Shown here piece after piece: positions 32,568 to 35,013 of a stretch of DNA of 35,013 bases (positions are counted from its first letter, which is position 1; every line of letters begins with the position of its first letter). The notes beneath the pieces are model-generated. The model did not search any database and had not been told where the DNA came from. It was given only the letters and a program-made list of their open reading frames with translations. This DNA comes from Candidatus Glassiibacteriota bacterium (GTDB taxonomy: Bacteria; Gemmatimonadota; Glassbacteria; GWA2-58-10). The DNA is taken from assembly GCA_016934095.1 (NCBI GenBank), contig JAFGTO010000276.1, positions 1 to 35,013 of the forward strand, read 5' to 3'. Both the position numbers and the translations under genes were made by a program.

Positions 32568-34220
32568 TCAGCCTGCCAAAATCCCCAAGAGGGCCAGCAG
32601 GTCGAAAATATTGGTCGACCCGTCCCGGTTGACATCCGATCCCAGGGACGGCTCCCTGTCGCCGGAAAGCACTCCCAGCAGGTTCAGCAGGTCGAAGATG
32701 TTGATCGTACCGCTCTCGTCCACGTCGCCAGGCACTGCAGTGTACTCCACCACCACCAGCTCGTAAGCTTCCGCCGGCGCTCCGGACGGCAACGACACCT
32801 CGTTCATGTTGTCCCGGGCCACCACGTAATACCTGATCGAGCCGCCCTCGCTCAACGGGCCGGCCACCTGGGCCGTGAACAGGTTGCCCGATGACCTGGT
32901 CAGCGCCGCCTCCTCGAATCCTCCCCCATCCACGGAATAATACAGCATCGCATCCGTGCTGCTCACCACCTCGTCATCCGTGATGTTCATCTTGAAAACG
33001 TACGGACCCTCCAGGTCGTAGGTCGTATCCACACCGGTCGATACCACCGTGAAATCCCCGGCCACCACTTTCAGGTCCGTGATCACCGGCGCCACCACGT
33101 CCACCACCGCCCCGATGGTGTAATCTACTATCGAATAATCCGTTACCGTAAACGTCGCCTCGTTCGCCTCAGTGTCCACCGCCACACCCTCCATCATTAC
33201 CCAGGTGCCCAGGCCCGGGTCATAGCCGAACACCGATAGCCGCGCCTCGGTAAAGTTCGGCACCTCGGTCGGCAGGTCCTCGTCAAAATAGCTCAGAGTA
33301 ACCTCGACATCCGCACCATCCACCGGCTCCTGCGAGCTCAGGTCAAGGCCCCAGCCGCGGCGGATACCATAGAACTGGCTGGTCAGCTCATCGCCAGCCA
33401 GGTAGGTGTACACACCCTTTTCGGCCTTGACCTTGCCGTCCCCGGCCGAGGCCAGCTCCGGCAGCCCGGCATTCTCCAAGAAGCCGGACTTCTCCAGGAA
33501 CTTGAACATCCAGCTCAGGGCCTGGCCGGAGTTGTTTTTGAACCTGGTTTTCAGCCCGAAACCGGGGGGCAGGAAATCATCTTCATCGCCGCTGGCCAGC
33601 TCGGGTGTCTCGACACTGTCGCGGCGCACTACCGCGATTTCCACCCTGACAGAATCGCTCACCCCGCCGTTGTCATCGACAGCCCAGAAGAGGAAGACCG
33701 CAGAGGAGATCTGCTCGTCCTCCGGCAGCAGGGCGGTGTCGAAGACGAATACGTTACCGTCGCGGATGCTGGCCGGGGGATTGTCGCCCATGGTCAGGAA
33801 GGGGACCCGGCCCGCGGTGAACACATCGACCGAGTCCTCGTCGGGATCGCGGTAGTTCACTGCAAAAGTTAAAATATCGCCCTCCACCACGCTCTGGTCA
33901 TCGATCCTGAAAACCACCGGCGGCAGGTTGACCTCGGCCACCGTAACCTGCACTGGCTTGTTCACCGCCTGGCCGCCGTCGCTGACAACGACCTCGAAAC
34001 TGTGGGTCCCGGACTGGGTATGGTCGGGAGCGAAACTGATCATCTTCCTCGCTCCGCTAAAATTCGCCCTGGCGTTTTTCGGCAGGCCGCTGGTAGAATA
34101 ACTCAAAGGGTCTCCGCCCGGGTCCTGGGCCGAAAGCTCTATCTCGAGCAGCCCGCCTTCGTTCACTCCCAGCTTCAGGGTGTCAGGGCCGGTAAGCTGC
34201 CCGCTAAAAGCAGGCTCCAC
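32568..34220 (-). CDS. Secreted Ig-repeat protein with C-terminal dockerin, part downstream of an in-frame TAG
   Basis: This 550-codon frame continues, in the same frame, the gene at 34227-35013, from which it is separated only by a TAG codon. It begins with two more putative-Ig/cadherin-like repeats (to about 210). A conserved region with GIRRGWGLDLSS and VTDYSIVDYTIGAVVD follows, then another Ig-like domain (ITDLKVVAGDF). A classic two-repeat dockerin closes it: GDVDESGTINIFDLLNLL and SDVNRDGSTNIFDLLALL. The D-x-(N/D)-x-(D/S)-G calcium loops and paired helices are intact. There is no sorting domain. GTG 34220 could nominally start translation but has no ribosome site and no signal peptide, so it is probably not an independent gene. 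The dockerin suggests binding to cohesin-like proteins such as those encoded at 20998-32149. Confidence 0.8.
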   Translation of the reverse strand: MEPAFSGQLTGPDTLKLGVNEGGLLEIELSAQDPGGDPLSYSTSGLPKNARANFSGARKMISFAPDHTQSGTHSFEVVVSDGGQAVNKPVQVTVAEVNLPPVVFRIDDQSVVEGDILTFAVNYRDPDEDSVDVFTAGRVPFLTMGDNPPASIRDGNVFVFDTALLPEDEQISSAVFLFWAVDDNGGVSDSVRVEIAVVRRDSVETPELASGDEDDFLPPGFGLKTRFKNNSGQALSWMFKFLEKSGFLENAGLPELASAGDGKVKAEKGVYTYLAGDELTSQFYGIRRGWGLDLSSQEPVDGADVEVTLSYFDEDLPTEVPNFTEARLSVFGYDPGLGTWVMMEGVAVDTEANEATFTVTDYSIVDYTIGAVVDVVAPVITDLKVVAGDFTVVSTGVDTTYDLEGPYVFKMNITDDEVVSSTDAMLYYSVDGGGFEEAALTRSSGNLFTAQVAGPLSEGGSIRYYVVARDNMNEVSLPSGAPAEAYELVVVEYTAVPGDVDESGTINIFDLLNLLGVLSGDREPSLGSDVNRDGSTNIFDLLALLGILAG

Positions 34221-34226
34221 ATCCGT

Positions 34227-35013
34227 CTAAGTAACTTCCAGCTTGAAGCTGCGGCTGACACTCAGCGGGTTCCCGGAGTTATCATCCGTGGCCGTTACCC
34301 GGACATTATAGATCCCGGCGTCCAGGTAGCCCGGGGTAAAATCGATTGTGGCGGTAACCGGGTTCCCCTGGTCGTAGTTAAGCTCCGCGCCTTCCGGCAA
34401 GCCGGAGGCCGAGACCGAAAGCTGGTCGCTCTCATCCGGGTCCGAGGCGATAATCTCGAAACTCAGGCTCGAGCCTTCCGCCACCGACTGGTCCGCGACA
34501 GTCTCGATCTCGGGAGGACTGTTGACATCGCCGACCGTGACCACTACCCGGACGCTGTCCACGCCGCCTTCCTTGTCGTCCGAGGCGGTAAAGAGCACGA
34601 CATAGTTGCCGCTCTGGTCCTGTGCCGGGGTCCAGTCGAAAAGTCCCGAGGCTTCAGTGAAATCGGCCCCTTCCGGCAGGCCGTAGGCGGCATAGCTCAC
34701 CTCGTCTTCGTCCGGGTCCGTGGCGGCGACAGTAAACTGGAGGCTGGCCCCCTCGTCCACCGACTGGTTTTCTGCGACCAGGTCCGGCTTGCGGTTGACA
34801 TCCAGCACAGTGATGGTAACCGTCTCCGAAACATCGTTCGCGGAGGCGTCGAAAGCGTGGAAAGTTACCTCGTACTCGCCGGCCTGGTCGTAATCCGGAC
34901 GCCATTTCAGCAGGCCGCGGCCGAAAACCTCCGCCCCCTCGGGCAGGTTGTCGGCATCGAAGCTCACGTGCTGGCCGCTGGCGTCAGTCGCCTGGAGGTT
35001 GACCTTGAGCAGC
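34227..35013 (-). CDS. Secreted Ig-repeat protein, upstream part (runs off the right edge)
   Basis: The frame is open from the window edge to a TAG at 34227-34229. It contains three putative-Ig (He_PIG/cadherin-like) repeats of about 85-95 residues. Each shows the pattern ADxLPEGA, then a W/F-x-P turn, Q-x-G-x-Y-x-V-x-F/V-x-A-x-D, and a D-V-N-x-x-P link to the next repeat (VLDVNRKP, VGDVNSPP). The link after the third repeat is cut by the TAG: EVT-stop-TDVEP. The repeats continue beyond the stop in the same frame, so this and 32568-34220 are best viewed as one gene with a nonsense codon. Repeats of this kind build stalks on extracellular proteins. Confidence 0.8.
   Translation of the reverse strand, partial: LLKVNLQATDASGQHVSFDADNLPEGAEVFGRGLLKWRPDYDQAGEYEVTFHAFDASANDVSETVTITVLDVNRKPDLVAENQSVDEGASLQFTVAATDPDEDEVSYAAYGLPEGADFTEASGLFDWTPAQDQSGNYVVLFTASDDKEGGVDSVRVVVTVGDVNSPPEIETVADQSVAEGSSLSFEIIASDPDESDQLSVSASGLPEGAELNYDQGNPVTATIDFTPGYLDAGIYNVRVTATDDNSGNPLSVSRSFKLEVT

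Overview
The window looks like chromosomal DNA from an uncultured, GC-rich, Gram-negative-type bacterium of the FCB superphylum or a neighbouring candidate phylum (Glassbacteria, Zixibacteria, KSB1 or Latescibacteria-like). This rests on three giant secreted proteins ending in FlgD-like/type IX (Por) sorting domains with the NPFNPSTTI motif, on inositol-lipid genes, and on a GspE/PilB ATPase. It is an inference from gene content. No rRNA, tRNA, CRISPR array, integrase or intact transposase was seen.

Left part (1-8860), mostly housekeeping: the 5' end of a PurS-like gene (-), myo-inositol-1-phosphate synthase (-), a LysR regulator (+), an adenosine/adenine deaminase family gene (-), a stand-alone homocysteine methyltransferase (+), a gene-free stretch of about 580 bp holding a 220-bp imperfect inverted-repeat element, and two adjacent genes for a heterodimeric ABC exporter (+).

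Middle part (8916-20971): a minus-strand operon encodes a small TPR-like protein, an ExeA-like AAA ATPase with three zinc ribbons and a PH-like tail, a membrane-anchored TPR/coiled-coil/FGE-sulfatase-fold protein, and an exported TPR protein. It diverges from a GAF-domain GspE/PilB ATPase, and a sigma-54-like promoter lies in front of it. Next come thymidylate kinase, a CDP-alcohol phosphatidyltransferase and thioredoxin (-), divergent from nadE, a DUF948-like membrane protein and a YtxH-like protein (+). The inositol phosphate synthase and the phosphatidyltransferase together suggest phosphatidylinositol-type lipids.

Right part (20998-35013): minus-strand genes for very large secreted proteins. 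Three end in T9SS/FlgD-like domains and carry cohesin-like beta-sandwich repeats; two of these also carry dockerin-like segments. A fourth, running off the right edge, consists of putative-Ig repeats and ends in a clear two-repeat dockerin instead of a sorting domain. It is interrupted by an in-frame TAG. Intrinsic terminators and one near-perfect sigma-70 promoter separate the units. Together they suggest a surface cohesin/dockerin assembly anchored through type IX secretion, which is the most interesting hypothesis here along with the unusual ExeA-like operon.
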